18,791 nucleotides of DNA from contig JAVBNO010000015.1 of NCBI GenBank assembly GCA_031551485.1, positions 1 to 18,791 of the forward strand, read 5' to 3'. Below the pieces are notes generated by a model that made no database searches, was not told the DNA's origin, and saw only the letters and a program-made list of their open reading frames with translations. Origin of the DNA: JAVBNO01 sp031551485 (GTDB lineage: Bacteria; Bacillota; Clostridia; Oscillospirales; Ruminococcaceae). The position numbers and the translations under genes are program-made. This document shows, piece by piece, positions 1 through 7,559 of this stretch. Position 1 is the stretch's first letter. Each line of letters begins with the position of its first letter.

Positions 1-175
1 CAAAAACATTTTCTGGGGAAACCATATGGTTTCCCCACACCCCATCCTTAGGGCGAGGGCATGCGTGCGCAGGAGACGCTTGGCTGATGGGGAGGACGGG
101 TTTGGGTCTGTTTTGGGGTGCAGACGGTGAAAAAAGGTTGATACCGATATCAATATAGATTTGGAGCAGACGTAC
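1..175. repeat. Module 'a' interspersed repeat, copy 1 (cut by window start)
   Basis: This is the 3' portion of a ~247-bp repeat unit whose next copy follows in tandem: matching positions 1 and 248 are 247 bp apart. It holds the palindrome with arms GGGGAAACCAT (15-36), then a conserved tail (CCCATCCTTAGGGCGAG, a GTGCGCAGGA-like stretch, TTTTGGGGTGCA, GGTGAAAAAAGGTTGATACC). The same order recurs at 17421-17666. No gene is supported here. Reverse-strand open frames exist but do not keep the same frame between copies. Confidence 0.85.
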
Positions 176-371
176 AGCCGCTCCGGCAAATATCTAGCAT
201 GTCGCTTAAGCCGCGACCGGCCCATACTTTTTGGCGCAAAAAGTATGCAAAAACATTTTTTGGGGAAACCATATGGTTTCCCCACACCCCATCCTTAGGG
301 CGAGTGCATAGGTGCGCAGGAAACGAGCGGGCTATGGGGAAAACGGGTTTAGTTTTGTTCAGGGGGTGCAA
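176..371. repeat. Module 'a' interspersed repeat, copy 2
   Basis: This copy starts at the shared head AGCCGCTCCGG and carries all the structural parts. These are a hairpin with 10-bp arms CATACTTTTT/AAAAAGTATG around GGCGC (223-247), a short AAAAA/TTTTT inverted stretch, and a perfect 22-bp palindrome with arms GGGGAAACCAT (262-283). The tail CCCATCCTTAGGGCGAG follows. Similarity to the other copies fades near 371 at GGGGTGCA. From there to the ruvC promoter (372-473) I see nothing that resembles a gene. Confidence 0.85.
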
Positions 372-473
372 AAGCAGTTGGCAAGAGCATCGGCAGGGTT
401 TGTCCCGGCTTTTTTATAGGCATATTTGCCAAAAAGGCAGACGCGTCTCACAGCATATAGACTATTATTTGTA

Positions 474-503
474 TTGTTTTGCCTGCGCAGGATATGGTAT
501 AAT
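474..503 (+). promoter_or_regulatory. Extended -10 promoter upstream of ruvC
   Basis: A consensus TATAAT at 498-503 is preceded by TGG, which makes an extended -10. TTGTTT at 474-479 could be a weak -35 at 18-bp spacing. It lies about 90 bp upstream of ruvC and downstream of the repeat block, in the only AT-rich part of the leader. It is the best-looking promoter in the window and probably serves ruvC-ruvA-ruvB and perhaps genes beyond. Confidence 0.65.
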
Positions 504-590
504 CTTCTATGAATGGGCGGGTGGAGGCCGGAGCGTTTGGCAGGTGTCAAAAGGCGGGCCGAACGCAAATGAGAAGAAGCGGAGACAGGC

Positions 591-1082
591 ATGAGAGTTT
601 TGGGTATTGACCCTGGGTATGCCATTGTGGGATACGGGATTGTGGATTATGTGGGCAACCGGTTTACACCGGTGGCCTATGGCGTGGTGACGACACCGGC
701 CCACACTCCTTTCGAAGACCGGCTGGCGCTGATTTACGAGGATTTGGCCCGGATTATGGCCGAGTACCGGCCGGAAGCGGTGGCGGTGGAAAAGCTGTAT
801 TTTACCACCAACCAAAAGACGGTGATTGAAGTGAGCCAGGCCCGGGGCGTCATTTTGCTTTGTGCTCGCCAACAGCGGCTGCCCATCTTCGAATATACGC
901 CCCTGCAGGTGAAGCAGGCGGTGGTGGGATACGGCAAAGCGATTAAATCACAGGTGATGGAGATGACCCGCCGGATGCTGGGCCTTGCAGCCATTCCCAA
1001 GCCGGACGACGCCGCCGACGCATTGGCCATTGCCATCTGCCACGCCCACACAGGGTCGAGTTTACTGCGAAAATACAGATGA
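591..1082 (+). CDS. ruvC: Holliday junction resolvase RuvC (crossover junction endodeoxyribonuclease)
   Basis: RuvC is the dimeric Mg2+-dependent endonuclease that cuts Holliday junctions symmetrically during recombinational repair, working with RuvAB. The 163-residue length is normal for the family. The catalytic acidic residues are visible: D7 in GIDPG, E67 in VEKLYF, and D140 and D143 in PDDAADALAIA, matching the four carboxylates known from E. coli RuvC. The ATG at 591 has GGAG at 581-584, six bases upstream. It is first in a ruvC-ruvA-ruvB order, 54 bp before ruvA, and sits behind an extended -10 promoter. Nothing is missing, so an active enzyme is expected. Confidence 0.97.
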   Translation: MRVLGIDPGYAIVGYGIVDYVGNRFTPVAYGVVTTPAHTPFEDRLALIYEDLARIMAEYRPEAVAVEKLYFTTNQKTVIEVSQARGVILLCARQQRLPIFEYTPLQVKQAVVGYGKAIKSQVMEMTRRMLGLAAIPKPDDAADALAIAICHAHTGSSLLRKYR

Positions 1083-1111
1083 ATACTTAATACATACTGA
1101 AAGATAAGTAT
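1083..1111 (+). other. AT-rich inverted repeat between ruvC and ruvA
   Basis: The arms ATACTTA (1083-1089) and TAAGTAT (1105-1111) pair perfectly over 7 bp around a 15-nt loop, starting right after the ruvC stop. The stem is AT-only apart from one pair and no T-run follows. It is not a convincing terminator and may be chance or a weak mRNA-processing or stability element. Confidence 0.25.
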
Positions 1112-1136
1112 ATTTAACAATTCGGGAGGGAACGGC

Positions 1137-1745
1137 GTGATTTATTCAGTCAGCGGCAAGCTTGTGCACAGCGAACCTTCTTTTGCGGTGGTAAGCTGCG
1201 GCGGGGTGGGGTATAAATGCATGTGTACCTTCGAGACAATGCGCCGTCTGCCGCCGGTTGGCGGCGAGGTTACCTTGCTGACCCATATGCAAGTGCGGGA
1301 AGACGGTGTGGAGCTGTTTGGCTTTTATACCGCCGAGGAGCTGAATTGTTTTAAGATGCTTATTTCTGTTTCCGGGGTGGGCCCCCGGGTGGCGCTGTCG
1401 GTGCTGTCCGACGCCACGCCGGAGCGGTTTGCTTTATATGTGGCCAGTGGGGATTACAAGTCGATCACCCGGGCCCAAGGCGTGGGGCCAAAATTGGCCC
1501 AGCGCATTGTGTTGGAGCTCAAGGATAAAGTGGCGGGCATTGGCGCCGGCGAGGATATATCCGCTGTGGCCGCTGCCGCCAGCGATGACCGCAGCAGCTT
1601 GGGCGAGGCATTAAGCGCCCTTGTGGTTTTGGGGTACAGCCACGCCGAAGCAGCCTCGGCACTGGCCAAATTGGACCAGGGCTTATCGGCGCCGGAGCTG
1701 ATTCGAGAGGCGCTGGTTCAGCTGGGAAAAGGGATGCGCGGATAA
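1137..1745 (+). CDS. ruvA: Holliday junction branch migration complex subunit RuvA
   Basis: RuvA is the tetrameric junction-binding protein that holds the four-way DNA junction and loads the RuvB motor. The 202 residues cover the usual three domains: an N-terminal OB-fold (about 1-63, with YSVSGKLV and REDGVELFGF), a middle region with two helix-hairpin-helix motifs (SVSGVGPRVALSVLS near 77-91 and AQGVGPKLAQRIVLEL near 113-128), and a C-terminal RuvB-contacting domain (about 155-202). A flexible Ala-rich linker precedes the last domain. The start is GTG at 1137 with GGGAGGG six bases upstream. It lies between ruvC and ruvB. Confidence 0.96.
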   Translation: MIYSVSGKLVHSEPSFAVVSCGGVGYKCMCTFETMRRLPPVGGEVTLLTHMQVREDGVELFGFYTAEELNCFKMLISVSGVGPRVALSVLSDATPERFALYVASGDYKSITRAQGVGPKLAQRIVLELKDKVAGIGAGEDISAVAAAASDDRSSLGEALSALVVLGYSHAEAASALAKLDQGLSAPELIREALVQLGKGMRG

Positions 1746-1752
1746 CGCGGGT

Positions 1753-1775
1753 ACCATTGCACCGCAATTGGTTTT
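1753..1775 (+). terminator. Possible weak attenuator hairpin between ruvA and ruvB
   Basis: ACCATTGC (1753-1760) pairs with GCAATTGGT (1764-1772) apart from one bulged T, around a 3-nt loop, and runs into TTTT. The stem is short and only moderately GC-rich. At most it would reduce readthrough into ruvB, which also has its own ribosome binding site. Confidence 0.3.
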
Positions 1776-1820
1776 ATAAAAGGATGATAAAATTGGGCAC
1801 AGGCCAAAGGATGTGAGTGT

Positions 1821-2888
1821 TTGCCGGAATTTGATATGGAAATGGATTTTGAAAACCGGGTGGTTGTGCCGGATTTGGTGGCGGAAGACACGGAAGGGGA
1901 ATTGTCCCTGCGGCCCCGTACCCTGAAAGAATACATCGGGCAGGACAAAGCCAAAGACAACCTGTCCGTTTATATCGAGGCGGCCCGCCAGCGGGGGGAG
2001 CCGTTGGATCACGTGCTGCTGTGTGGCCCGCCCGGGTTGGGCAAAACCACGCTGGCCGCGATTATTGCCAACGAAATGAATGTGAACATTCGCATTACGT
2101 CGGGGCCGGCCATTGAAAAGCCGGGGGATTTGGCGGCGCTGCTGACCAATTTGGCGGAACATGACATATTGTTTATTGACGAAATCCACCGCCTGAACCG
2201 GAGCGTGGAAGAGGTTTTGTATCCGGCCATGGAGGATTATGCCCTTGACATCATCATCGGCAAGGGGCCGTCGGCCCGGTCCATTCGTATCGACTTGCCC
2301 CGCTTTACCCTTGTGGGGGCCACCACCCGGGCGGGCCAGCTGACAGCGCCGCTGCGGGACCGGTTTGGGGTTATTTTGCGGCTGGAGCTTTACAGCCCCG
2401 AGGAGCTGTTCCAAATTGTGCGGCGGTCGGCGGGCATTTTGAATATTGAATGCGAAGAGACGGGCGGGGTGGAAATTGCCCGGCGCAGCCGCGGCACCCC
2501 CCGCATTGCCAACCGGCTTTTAAAGCGGGTGCGGGACTTTGCCCAGGTGATCGGGGATGGAGTCATCAGCGACGCCATTGCCAAAGAGGCGCTTGACCGG
2601 CTGGAAATTGACCATTTGGGCATGGATTCCATTGACCGGCGGCTGCTGCAAACCATCATCCAAAACTATGCCGGTGGGCCGGTGGGGTTGGATACACTGG
2701 CGGCGGCCATTGGGGAAGAGTCGGTTACCATTGAGGATGTATACGAACCCTTTTTGATGCAGAGCGGCTTTTTAAGCCGAACACCTCGGGGGCGGTGCGT
2801 CACCCTTCGGGCTTACGAACATTTGGGGCTTAAAGCGCCGCGGGTGCAGCCTGCCATGGATCAAATGAGCCTTTTGGATGAAGAATAA
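1821..2888 (+). CDS. ruvB: Holliday junction branch migration DNA helicase RuvB
   Basis: RuvB is the hexameric AAA+ motor that pumps DNA through the RuvA-bound junction. The 355 residues show Walker A GPPGLGKT (69-76), Walker B FIDEIH (118-123), sensor 1 with the arginine finger in GATTRAG (166-172), sensor 2 RGTPRIANR (224-232), and the C-terminal winged helix, which ends in a family-like SGFLSRTPRGR stretch followed by an acidic tail. I prefer the TTG start at 1821, with AAAGGA nine bases upstream. In-frame ATGs at 1836 and 1842 would trim only a few residues. It completes ruvCAB, with a 75-bp gap after ruvA. Confidence 0.97.
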   Translation: MPEFDMEMDFENRVVVPDLVAEDTEGELSLRPRTLKEYIGQDKAKDNLSVYIEAARQRGEPLDHVLLCGPPGLGKTTLAAIIANEMNVNIRITSGPAIEKPGDLAALLTNLAEHDILFIDEIHRLNRSVEEVLYPAMEDYALDIIIGKGPSARSIRIDLPRFTLVGATTRAGQLTAPLRDRFGVILRLELYSPEELFQIVRRSAGILNIECEETGGVEIARRSRGTPRIANRLLKRVRDFAQVIGDGVISDAIAKEALDRLEIDHLGMDSIDRRLLQTIIQNYAGGPVGLDTLAAAIGEESVTIEDVYEPFLMQSGFLSRTPRGRCVTLRAYEHLGLKAPRVQPAMDQMSLLDEE

Positions 2889-2922
2889 AAGAAGAATCAA
2901 AAATGCAAACAAAAAGCGCAGA

Positions 2923-2941
2923 GGTGGCGATTGGCGCCACC
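2923..2941 (+). other. GC-rich hairpin in the ruvB-glmM gap
   Basis: GGTGGCG (2923-2929) and CGCCACC (2935-2941) form a perfect 7-bp stem with loop ATTGG. There is no downstream T-run on the + strand. The A-rich stretch before it would read as a T-run on the other strand, but no minus-strand gene is present to terminate. It may be an mRNA structure in a glmM leader. A 10-bp palindrome (TGCATATGCA) lies about 55 bp further on, near the glmM ribosome binding site. Confidence 0.4.
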
Positions 2942-3021
2942 CGGGATGAAAAATGCTTTTCGGGGCACTTATGACATACAATTCATTACACCACTGCATA
3001 TGCACTGGAGGAGGGCACGAG

Positions 3022-4368
3022 ATGGCAAGATTGTTTGGAACCGACGGGATTCGGGGCGTCGCCAATGTAGATTTGACGGCGGAGATGGCGCTGAAAGTGG
3101 GCAAAGCGGCAGGGGTTGTGCTTTTGGAAGAGGGCAAAGCCCGGCCCAAAGTGCTGATTGGTACCGACACCCGCATTTCTTCCGATATGCTGGAGGCGGC
3201 CATTGTGGCGGGGCTGCACAGCGTGGGGGCGGACACCGTTTCCCTTGGGGTGGTGCCGACACCGGCAGTGGCGTTTTTAGTGGGGCACTACAACGCGGAC
3301 GCCGGCATTATGCTGTCGGCCAGCCACAACCCGGCCCAATACAACGGCATTAAGATTTTTGGCGGCAAGGGCTATAAATTAAGCGACGCCGAAGAAGACC
3401 AGATAGAAGCGATTTTGAAAGATGACAGTTACGAATTCCCCACACCCCGCGGCGGGGAATTGGGCCGGAGCATCCACTATCCTGACAGCCGGCAGATTTA
3501 TGTGGACCACTTGGCGGCCAGCATAGAGGGGGATTTGTCGGGACTGCGGATTTTGGTGGACTGCGCCAACGGCAGCGCCAGCACCACCGCCGAAAGTTTA
3601 TTTGCCGCCCTTGGGGCCGACTGCGAATTGATGGCCTGCGCGCCCGACGGTGTCAACATCAACGCCGCCTGCGGCTCTACCCACATTGGAGAGCTGGCCA
3701 GCCGGGTGAAAGCGGGACGCTACGACGCGGGGGTGGCCTATGACGGCGATGCCGACCGTTGCCTGATGGTGGATCATGAGGGGAATCTGGTGGATGGCGA
3801 CGTGATGATTGCCATTGTGGCCAACGAACTCAAAAGCCGGGGCAAGCTGAAGCAGGATACCGTTGTTGTAACGGTGATGAGCAATTTGGGCTTTTTTAAA
3901 TTTGCGGAAAAGGCGGGCATTACCGCCAAAAAAACGAAAGTGGGCGACCGGTATGTGCTGGAGTGCATGCTGAACGAGGGATACAACTTCGGCGGCGAGC
4001 AATCGGGGCACCTTGTCTTTGCCGATTATGTGACCACCGGCGACGGCCAGCTTTCCTCCATACAAATTTTGCATATGATGAAAACCCGGGGGCAGAGCCT
4101 TCAAAAGCTGGCAGAAGTGATCACCATCTATCCGCAGGTGCTGAAAAACATTGTGGCGACCCCCAAAATGAAAGAGAATTTGGCCCACGACGCCAAAGTG
4201 GCCGAGATTATTGCTTACGGCGAAGATCAGCTGGGGAGCCGGGGGCGGATTTTGGTGCGGGCGTCGGGCACCGAACCCCTTATCCGCGTGATGGTGGAGG
4301 GGGAAAATATGGCCGAGATTGAAGGGGTGGCCGGGCACATTGCCAAAGCCATTGAAGAGATGGAGTAA
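3022..4368 (+). CDS. glmM: Phosphoglucosamine mutase GlmM
   Basis: GlmM interconverts glucosamine-6-phosphate and glucosamine-1-phosphate, supplying UDP-GlcNAc for the cell wall. The 448-residue product has the four signatures of alpha-D-phosphohexomutases: the active-site serine loop SASHNP with S101, the Mg2+ loop DGDADR (241-246), the sugar loop GGEQSGH (324-330), and the C-terminal phosphate loop RASGTEPLIR (413-422). I chose ATG 3022 because it has GGAGGAGGG six bases upstream and begins MARLFGTDGIRG as in the family. An in-frame ATG at 2953 would add 23 unlikely residues. Unlike many Bacillota, it is not next to cdaA/cdaR here, and no glmS or glmS ribozyme follows. Confidence 0.97.
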   Translation: MARLFGTDGIRGVANVDLTAEMALKVGKAAGVVLLEEGKARPKVLIGTDTRISSDMLEAAIVAGLHSVGADTVSLGVVPTPAVAFLVGHYNADAGIMLSASHNPAQYNGIKIFGGKGYKLSDAEEDQIEAILKDDSYEFPTPRGGELGRSIHYPDSRQIYVDHLAASIEGDLSGLRILVDCANGSASTTAESLFAALGADCELMACAPDGVNINAACGSTHIGELASRVKAGRYDAGVAYDGDADRCLMVDHEGNLVDGDVMIAIVANELKSRGKLKQDTVVVTVMSNLGFFKFAEKAGITAKKTKVGDRYVLECMLNEGYNFGGEQSGHLVFADYVTTGDGQLSSIQILHMMKTRGQSLQKLAEVITIYPQVLKNIVATPKMKENLAHDAKVAEIIAYGEDQLGSRGRILVRASGTEPLIRVMVEGENMAEIEGVAGHIAKAIEEME

Positions 4369-4380
4369 GCGGGGCGGAAC

Positions 4381-4734
4381 ATGGATAAACAACGGCGCAA
4401 AGAACTGCTGGAAGCGTATAAAGAAATTAAAATTATGATGGGTGTCTTTCAAATTACCAACACCCAAAACGGCAAAATTTATCTGGACACATCCCCCAAC
4501 CTGAAAAACCAGTGGCTGACCGTTCGGATGCAGCTGGACATGGGGCGGCATATGAACGGGGCGCTGCAAGCCGATTGGAACGCATTGGGCCCGGATGCTT
4601 TCGCCTATAAAGTGCTGGAGGAAAAAGAAAACAAAGATATTCCCAATGTGCGCCAGGCGCTGAAAGAGATGAAAGCCGCCTGGATGGAACTGCTGGCGCC
4701 CTATGGGGAGCAGGGGTACCACAAGCAGGCGTGA
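4381..4734 (+). CDS. Small GIY-YIG-like domain protein with degenerate motif
   Basis: This 117-residue protein resembles the compact GIY-YIG family of Bacillota. A helix (about 1-18) precedes a beta-hairpin GVFQITNTQNGKIYL, then a helical part with the family-like pattern MGRHMNGALQADWNALGPDAF followed by KVLEEKE. The nuclease hallmark is altered: GIY reads GVF (21-23) and YIG reads YLD. The catalytic arginine expected after the second strand is not obvious. A nucleic-acid-binding or otherwise repurposed role is therefore as likely as nuclease activity. The gene starts 12 bp after glmM with a modest GGGGCGG-type ribosome site, so it is probably translated from the same mRNA. Its function is unknown. 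Confidence 0.75.
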   Translation: MDKQRRKELLEAYKEIKIMMGVFQITNTQNGKIYLDTSPNLKNQWLTVRMQLDMGRHMNGALQADWNALGPDAFAYKVLEEKENKDIPNVRQALKEMKAAWMELLAPYGEQGYHKQA

Positions 4735-4799
4735 TTTTGCGTATGCCGCAAGGTTGGCAAATAGAGTCAATTCATCGGAAAATGTTAGGAGCAATGGGT

Positions 4800-5669
4800 A
4801 TGCGTGTAGCGGACGGATGGCAAGCGTTTGAGGTTATCGACACCTCCGGCGGGGAAAAGCTGGAGCGGTGGGGCGATGTGTTACTCATCCGGCCGGATCC
4901 GCAAGTGCTTTGGCAAAGCCCCAAAGGCCCGAAATGGAATGAGGCGAACGCCCGGTATATCCGGTCGGAGGCAGGGGGCGGCAGCTGGGACATTCGGCAG
5001 ATGGACAAAGAAGAATGGAACATTGACTATGGCGCGTTGACATTTCGCATTAGCCCCACGGGGTTTAAGCATACGGGGTTATTTCCCGAGCAGGCGGTAA
5101 ATTGGGACTGGATGGCAGCGGCGGTGAGACAGGCGGGTCGGCCGATTCGGGCGCTGAATCTGTTTGCTTACACCGGCGGCGCCACGCTGGCGCTGGCGGC
5201 GGCCGGGGCCCAAGTGTGCCATGTGGACGCCGCCAAGGGCATGGTCAATTGGGCGCGGCAAAACGCCGCCCTTTCCGGCTTGTCGGACAAGCCGATTCGC
5301 TGGATTGTGGACGACTGCAAAAAGTTTGTGGAGCGGGAAATCCGGCGGGGGAGCCGGTATGACGCCATCGTCATGGACCCGCCGTCCTACGGCCGGGGGC
5401 CGGGGGGCGAGCTTTGGAAGCTGGAAGATCATATTTACGAATTGGTGCAGCTTTGTGCCGGGGCCCTTTGCGACAAACCGCTGTTTTTCCTCCTCAATTC
5501 CTACACAACAGGGCTGGCGCCGTCGGTGATGGGCTATATTTTAGGGGTGAGTTTGCAGGGGCGGTTCGGCGGACATGTGGAAGCCGGAGAGATCGGGCTG
5601 CCGGTGCGGGAAAGCGGACTTGTCTTACCCTGCGGCGCAACGGCCATTTGGGCAAGCGGCAAAATTTAG
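4800..5669 (+). CDS. Class I SAM-dependent methyltransferase (RlmI/RlmK-like, PF10672-type)
   Basis: The product has a Rossmann methyltransferase core: motif I LFAYTGGATLAL (about 121-132), the acidic end of strand 2 HVDAAK (D143), VDDC (170-173), and motif IV DPPSYG (193-198). The DPPSYGRGPGGELWKLE stretch is typical of the family holding 23S rRNA methyltransferases, so an rRNA or tRNA substrate is inferred. I prefer ATG 4800 (289 aa) because AGGAG lies eight bases upstream and family-like sequence begins soon after. The preceding codons (ATA, TCA, TTA, GGA) are unlike those of the neighbours. A GTG at 4731 overlapping the previous stop by 4 nt would give 312 aa. The specific target base cannot be told. 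Confidence 0.85.
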   Translation: MRVADGWQAFEVIDTSGGEKLERWGDVLLIRPDPQVLWQSPKGPKWNEANARYIRSEAGGGSWDIRQMDKEEWNIDYGALTFRISPTGFKHTGLFPEQAVNWDWMAAAVRQAGRPIRALNLFAYTGGATLALAAAGAQVCHVDAAKGMVNWARQNAALSGLSDKPIRWIVDDCKKFVEREIRRGSRYDAIVMDPPSYGRGPGGELWKLEDHIYELVQLCAGALCDKPLFFLLNSYTTGLAPSVMGYILGVSLQGRFGGHVEAGEIGLPVRESGLVLPCGATAIWASGKI

Positions 5670-5672
5670 CGT

Positions 5673-5717
5673 CTCCGTCGGTTCTTGTGTAGTGTACTGG
5701 GCCGGCGAGGATTTTTT
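5673..5717 (+). terminator. Candidate intrinsic terminator after the methyltransferase gene
   Basis: CTCCGTCGG (5673-5681) can pair with CCGGCGAGG (5702-5710) through six Watson-Crick and two G-T pairs with one mismatch, around a 20-nt loop. ATTTTTT follows at once. It starts three bases after the stop codon and separates the ruvCAB-glmM group from the ECF genes. The long loop and the mismatch lower confidence. Confidence 0.45.
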
Positions 5718-5799
5718 CACAGAATTTTAATCTGCTCTTCATGAGCGTTTAGAAATAAAGGCGTATGCTGTAGACTGGATGACTATGGGAGGCAACAGC

Positions 5800-6639
5800 T
5801 TGAACATTATTGACGCAGAGCATGTAAGTTTTCGATATAACAATGAAGAAGGCACCCCTTTGGCGCTGGACGATGTGACACTTTCCATTGAGAAGGGGAG
5901 CTTTGTGGCGGTGCTGGGGCACAATGGGTCGGGAAAATCGACGCTGGCCAAGCACTTTAACGCCATTTTGCTGCCGTTGGGCGGCAAAGTGTATGTGACC
6001 GGCATTGACACAGTGGACGAGGCCAAACTCTTTGACATCCGCCAAACGGTGGGCATGGTGTTCCAAAACCCGGACAACCAGATTGTGGCCACCATTGTGG
6101 AAGAGGATGTGGCGTTTGCCCTTGAAAACATCGGGGTGGAGCCAGCCGAAATCCGCAAACGGGTGGACGACGCGCTGCGAACCGTCGGAATGTACGAATA
6201 CCGGGAGCACGCGCCGCATCAGCTGTCCGGCGGGCAAAAGCAGCGGGTGGCCATTGCGGGGGTCATTGCCATGCGGCCTGCCTGCATTGTGCTGGACGAG
6301 CCCACCGCCATGCTGGACCCAAGGGGACGGCGGGAAGTGATGGATACGTTGCACAGCCTGAACGCGGAATACGGCATTACTGTGGTGCTGATTACCCATT
6401 ATATGGACGAGGCGGCGGGGTGCGGCCGGGTTGTGGTCATTGAGGATGGCAAGGTCATATTGGACGACACGCCGGGGGCGGTGTTCTCCCATGTGGAGGA
6501 GCTGAAAGCAGTGGGGTTGGATGTGCCCCAGGCCACCGAGCTTGCTTACGAAATGCGTAAAGCAGGGTATGACGTTCCGGCGGAAGTTTTGACGGCAGAA
6601 CAGTGTATTGCCGCCATCGCCGGTATTTTGCAAAAGTAA
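5800..6639 (+). CDS. ecfA1: ECF transporter ATP-binding protein EcfA1
   Basis: This is one of the two ATPases of an energy-coupling-factor importer for vitamins or metals. The 279-residue product has Walker A GHNGSGKST (40-48), Q-loop Q89 in FQNPDNQIV, signature LSGGQKQR (142-149), Walker B IVLDEP (163-168) and switch H200. The FQNPDNQ form is typical of EcfA. I chose TTG 5800 because GGGAGG lies seven bases upstream. An in-frame ATG at 5779 would add seven residues and overlaps that ribosome site. It begins an ecfA1-ecfA2-ecfT cluster with no substrate-binding S component in the window, which fits a shared group II module serving several S components encoded elsewhere. Confidence 0.93.
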   Translation: MNIIDAEHVSFRYNNEEGTPLALDDVTLSIEKGSFVAVLGHNGSGKSTLAKHFNAILLPLGGKVYVTGIDTVDEAKLFDIRQTVGMVFQNPDNQIVATIVEEDVAFALENIGVEPAEIRKRVDDALRTVGMYEYREHAPHQLSGGQKQRVAIAGVIAMRPACIVLDEPTAMLDPRGRREVMDTLHSLNAEYGITVVLITHYMDEAAGCGRVVVIEDGKVILDDTPGAVFSHVEELKAVGLDVPQATELAYEMRKAGYDVPAEVLTAEQCIAAIAGILQK

Positions 6640-6692
6640 ACATTCGGGGCTGCTTACCGTTAAGATTAAGCCACATGGGAAGGATTTTGCGC

Positions 6693-7559
6693 ATGTCAAT
6701 TCGGACAGAGAATTTAACGCATACTTATTCACAGGGCACGCCGTTTGAAAAGACGGCCATTGCGGATGTGAATATTCATATTGAAGCGGGGACGTTTGCC
6801 GGTGTCATTGGACATACGGGGTCGGGCAAGTCGACGCTGATACAGCATTTAAACGGTCTGTTGAAGCCCACGTCGGGCAAAGTGTTTGTGGAAGGGCAGG
6901 ACATTTGGGCCCAGCCCAAGGCCATTCGTAAATTTCGGTTTTTGGTGGGGCTGGTTTTCCAGTATCCCGAGTACCAATTGTTTGAAGAAACCGTTTACAA
7001 GGATATCGCCTTTGGGCCGCGGAATATGGCGCTGAGCGAAGAAGAGGTGGATGCCCGGGTGAAAGAGGCTGCCCGTTTTGTGGAGCTGCGGCCGGAGCAG
7101 ATGGAAAAAAGCCCCTTTGAGCTTTCGGGCGGACAGAAGCGACGTGTGGCCATTGCGGGGGTGCTGGCCATGCGCCCCCGGGTGCTTATTTTGGACGAAC
7201 CTACCGCCGGCCTGGACCCAAAGGGCCGGGACAGGATTTTGGGGCAGCTTCGGGAATATCACGAGGAAGAGAAAAACACGGTGCTCTTGGTCAGTCACAG
7301 CATGGAGGACGTGGCGAAGTTTGCCAAAAAAGTGCTGGTGATGAACAAGGGCGGCGTTTACGCCTACGACGATGTGGAGGCAGTGTTTGCCAAGGGGGCC
7401 GAAATGACCGAAATGGGTCTTGCGGTGCCCCAGGTTTCCACCATCTTCGGGCGGTTGGCGGCCATGGGATATGATGTGAACCCCAATGTGTTCACCATGC
7501 CACAGGCCAAAGCGGCGCTCCTTCAGCTTTTGCAAAAGGGGGTGGGGCAGGGTGCTTAA
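6693..7559 (+). CDS. ecfA2: ECF transporter ATP-binding protein EcfA2
   Basis: This is the second ATPase of the ECF module and forms a heterodimer with EcfA1. The 288-residue product has Walker A GHTGSGKST (40-48), Q90 in FQYPEYQLFEETV, signature LSGGQKRR (144-151), Walker B LILDEP (165-170) and H202 in SHSMED. FQYPEYQLFE distinguishes EcfA2 from EcfA1. I chose ATG 6693 because AAGGA lies eight bases upstream and the family starts near here. In-frame ATGs at 6603 and 6675 would add residues that do not look coding. It overlaps ecfT by 8 bp, which suggests translational coupling. Confidence 0.93.
   Translation: MSIRTENLTHTYSQGTPFEKTAIADVNIHIEAGTFAGVIGHTGSGKSTLIQHLNGLLKPTSGKVFVEGQDIWAQPKAIRKFRFLVGLVFQYPEYQLFEETVYKDIAFGPRNMALSEEEVDARVKEAARFVELRPEQMEKSPFELSGGQKRRVAIAGVLAMRPRVLILDEPTAGLDPKGRDRILGQLREYHEEEKNTVLLVSHSMEDVAKFAKKVLVMNKGGVYAYDDVEAVFAKGAEMTEMGLAVPQVSTIFGRLAAMGYDVNPNVFTMPQAKAALLQLLQKGVGQGA

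Noticed and set aside
150..371. Reverse-strand open frame of 73 codons in the left repeat, with similar frames in the right repeats (17272-17640, 17648-17977)
   Set aside because: The frames exist only because the DNA is repeated. A 1-nt length difference before the GGGG run shifts the frame between copies (one reads ...GNHMVSPKNVFAYF, another ...GETMWFPRKNVFAYF), there is no good ribosome site, and the sequence is dominated by palindromes.
1..400. CRISPR array as an explanation for the repeats
   Set aside because: The units are about 118 and 246 bp with internal palindromes and no short regular spacers, and no cas genes are present.
199..594. Forward open frame of 131 codons running from the repeat into ruvC
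   Set aside because: It spans repeat, promoter and leader sequence, lacks a ribosome site and family-like content, and overlaps the ruvC start.
3598..4794. Long reverse-strand open frame (398 codons) opposite glmM
   Set aside because: It is the antisense shadow of a GC-biased coding region. The sense strand encodes an intact GlmM with all motifs, and the antisense product is His/Pro/Gln-rich with no recognisable domain.
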